This document shows positions 61,659 to 64,000 of a stretch of 64,000 nt of DNA, piece by piece. The notes beneath the pieces were generated by a model that did not search any database, was not told the origin of the DNA, and worked only from the letters and a program-made list of their open reading frames with translations. This stretch comes from Filobasidium wieringae (Eukaryota > Basidiomycota > Tremellomycetes > Filobasidiales > Filobasidiaceae): NCBI GenBank assembly GCA_001600055.1, contig BCIV01000004.1, forward strand, positions 62,001 to 126,000, in the 5' to 3' direction. Both the position numbers and the translations under genes were made by a program. Numbering within the stretch: position 1 is the stretch's first letter; every line of letters begins with the position of its first letter.

Positions 61659-63193
61659 ATGAGTACCAGCAATCCATTGTCCGCATCGACGAACGCCAAA
61701 GCGGTATCGACATCGACCGCAGCTCCTCGACTGAAATTAGTCGTTCGAAGGCTTCCTCCAACTTTACCGGAAGATGTTTTCTGGAGAAGCGTTACTCCAT
61801 GGCTTGGCGATGTTGCCGATGAGGCTAGTAGCAAGATCAGTTGGAAACGATACGTAAAGGGCAGGCCTGTTGACGAGTACGTCAATTTGAATAAAGGGAT
61901 ACTGCTTTAGCATCTGATAGGCACCCGCATATAGCACAAATCAACATCGAATCCTCTCGAGAGCCTATGTGCAGATGAAATCTGCTGCAGATTTGGCTAC
62001 CTTTGCGCATGCATACGATGGACATGTGTTCAGGTCTAAAGACGGTATGTCTATGTGTCAAGGAGATATGAACAAGACCAGCTGAACCGATCGGCCATGC
62101 CAGGACAAGAATTCCAAGCGGTCGTTGAATTCGCACCAGCTCAGAAGATTCCGGTCTCCAAATCCAAACCAAGAGTAGATGCTAGACAGGGAACTATCGA
62201 TTCTGGTATGTCCAAGCGGTTTCGAGGCGTTAGATCCCTACTAATTAGCTGGAATGCCAGACCCAGATTTCCTCTCGTTCATGGAACTGCTTAGTGCCCC
62301 TATTGTCAAGCAAGACATCTCGGTTCCAGAAGGTCAGTTCGAACATGAAGAGCTCTTTCAGATCAAGTCTAATTTGCTTGTGCTCAGTCCGACCAGAGCA
62401 ACCCAAGTCTACGCCTCTGCTGGACCATCTGCGAGAAGTCCGCCAAGCGAAGAAAGCTCCTGCTGCTAGCTCGTCCGCCAACCGCTCAGGCCAAGCTCTG
62501 TTTTCAGATGGCAAAGGGAAGGACAAAGGGAAGGGCAAGGAAAATACGAATGGAAAAGGCTCCAAGGGGAACAAGGCCAATCAGCAGACCAGCAAGGAAG
62601 GAGGAAAACAGCAGAAGAAGGATGGCAATAAACGACAAGCTCCTCCTCATGTACCTTTACCGGCTCAAAGGGAAGACGTTAAGATTCAAACAAATCCTGC
62701 TCGGCAGGGTGTACAGGCCGGTCAACAGCCCGGAAAGGTGCAAATCCTGCAACGAGCTGGGGGACAAGGAAAACCAAGCGGCAATGTCAACGTAACAGCA
62801 TCTGGTGGAAAACCTCCTTCGAGATCTGCATCCCCTCTTCCTCCTACAGACATACCCAAATCCAATCCACCTGCCAAGCTAAATAAACCGAACGCGCCCA
62901 CGAAAGGCAAGGGGGAAGGAACGCGTCAGCGTCCTGGAGCAATGTTAGGAGGTGGAAAAGCGCTTTTGTCGGCTGCACTGAACGCAAGTCAACAACAATC
63001 ACAGAACCGAGCACCTAGTCAAGTCGGACCTCAAGGAGGCCGATCAGTAGTTGATGGTGGGGACGGAGGAAATAAAGACGATTCTGCCGAGAAACGAAAA
63101 CGGACCAGAACAAGAGGAGGCGCCGGGAAGAAGAAGGACGCTGGGGACGGACCGGCAACAGAGACAGTCTCGAGCGCAAGAATCGATGATTGA
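61659..63193 (+). CDS. UPF3: Nonsense-mediated decay factor UPF3, 5 exons
   Basis: Starts at ATG 61659. Exon 1 (61659-61880) encodes APRLKLVVRRLPPTLPEDVF, the start of the RRM-like Smg4/UPF3 domain. After an in-phase junction, APAYSTNQHRILSRAYVQMK leads to DLATFAHAYDGHVFRSKDGQ, EFQAVVEFAPAQKIP, then DPDFLSFMELLS and EQPKSTPLLDHLREVRQAKK. These match the UPF3 core that binds UPF2. The C-terminal half is disordered and Lys/Gln/Gly-rich, ending in a basic stretch (EKRKRTRTRGGAGKKK) that may serve as a nuclear signal and exon-junction contact. UPF3 helps mark mRNAs with premature stops for decay. It ends 48 bases before the convergent serine-rich gene. Confidence 0.87.
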
Positions 63194-63241
63194 GCGTTCT
63201 CAACCGATCAAACATATGTGGTTCCAAACGCTACAGTGTTT

Positions 63242-63942
63242 TCAACGCCTGTTCAGGAGAGCGGTATCATTTATCATCCTCTGATCACCTGAACCAACAC
63301 TATTGGCCAATGAAGACGGCAGCGAAACGCCACTGCTGGCGCTTTGACTCGCTGTTCGTGAGCGGCTTGATATAGATGATCCAAGGGTACTCAATGCCGT
63401 TGTTTCGTACGAATTCGGCAGCGTGCTGGTACCTGCTATAGTCGAGAGCCCTGGTCCAGACGAGGCGAGCGAAGATGACGCTCCGGAGGAAGCGCTTGAT
63501 CCTGCGGATGATCCGTTTGATGTGCCTCGGGACGACCCGCTTGTACCGCTACGGGCGGAATTATTATTAGATTGCATATTGGAGCCTGAATCAGCTTGGT
63601 CGTCTGTATGGTTCTTGCTTTCCTCTCCTCCTGCTGATTCCATAAGACTGGAAGTCAAGAGCTCAGGACGTATGGGTGAGATAGTCGGGCTTTTCTGGAC
63701 TGGCGAGGGTATCGCTGCGTTGTGCTGTTTACCGGTATCTACCAGTATCTTCCTCCCTCTCAGTTTCCGATTGCTTTTATGGGATATGCTTGACGAGCTA
63801 AATGCAGACGGTTTGAATTGTGCATTGTCTAGCTTGTTGCGTTGGTGTCTAGGGTCCGGTCGGGCATCGTCTTGCTGATCGTCAAGCTCCAACACTGGTC
63901 TCTCCATCCCTTCAACTACAAGTCTCGGTCGTCGTCTTCTAC
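63242..63942 (-). CDS. Serine-rich protein, C-terminal exon (runs off right edge)
   Basis: One exon of 701 bases is visible, entered from an intron whose acceptor (TGTTTCAG) ends at 63943 and whose donor and earlier exons lie beyond or at the right edge. It encodes about 233 residues: a basic start (GRRRRPRLVVEGMERPVLE), a Lys/Arg patch (KSNRKLRGRKILVD), a long Ser/Gly-rich low-complexity tract (GSSAGSSASSGASSSLASSG) and a final MINDTALLNRR. The family cannot be told from the C-terminus alone. The stop is at 63242. Confidence 0.6.
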
Positions 63943-64000
63943 CTGAAACATATACATCAAAAGAGTACAAACAGAATCAATCCTCCTTCTCTACAACCTC

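Overview
The window is nuclear DNA from a basidiomycete yeast, most likely a Tremellales species related to Cryptococcus or Kwoniella. This is inferred from very dense short introns (mostly 50-80 nt, GTRNGT donors and CTRAC-like branch sites), long pyrimidine-rich 5' leaders, a fused PABA synthase, a myosin-motor chitin synthase, and the style of the protein sequences. There are no operons, mobile elements, rRNA or CRISPR, and I saw no convincing tRNA. Because introns break the reading frames, each gene was rebuilt by joining frames at splice sites and checking phase. Where I checked every junction, I say so.

Layout from the left. A partial gene runs off the left edge (minus). Next come a seven-helix membrane protein with a very long disordered tail (1582-6684), a single-helix membrane protein behind a long, twice-spliced leader (9618-10976), a MIX23/Cid2-family mitochondrial protein (11436-12386), the nuclear fusion protein KAR5 (13134-16092), a secreted GPI-type cysteine-rich protein (16744-17945) and the cleavage/polyadenylation factor CFT1 (18324-23776), all on plus. 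An amidohydrolase (minus) converges on CFT1. A Phe-Pro-repeat protein (25561-26348, plus) faces the Fe-S assembly factor DRE2 (minus).

The centre is a run of minus-strand genes: an unknown protein with a faint cyclin-like look (28021-29855), the CORVET subunit VPS8 (30259-35334), a Sld7-like replication factor (35814-37853), mitochondrial NAD-malic enzyme (38310-40914) and a class V chitin synthase with a myosin-like motor (41564-48476). A small, two-exon gene that ORF length alone would miss follows (48690-49019).

The right part has a GH72 glucanosyltransferase (50168-52518) and then the most unusual locus: a secreted precursor with six tandem units, each bounded by Lys-Arg, at 53338-55034. 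It looks like a Kex2-processed repeat peptide precursor. PABA synthase (minus) and a fungal-type formamidopyrimidine-DNA glycosylase (plus) diverge from one short promoter. UPF3 (plus) and the end of a serine-rich protein (minus) close the window.

The genes do not form one pathway. The one neighbourhood with a shared theme is 41.5-55 kb, where chitin synthesis, beta-glucan remodelling and a secreted repeat peptide precursor sit together at the cell surface.
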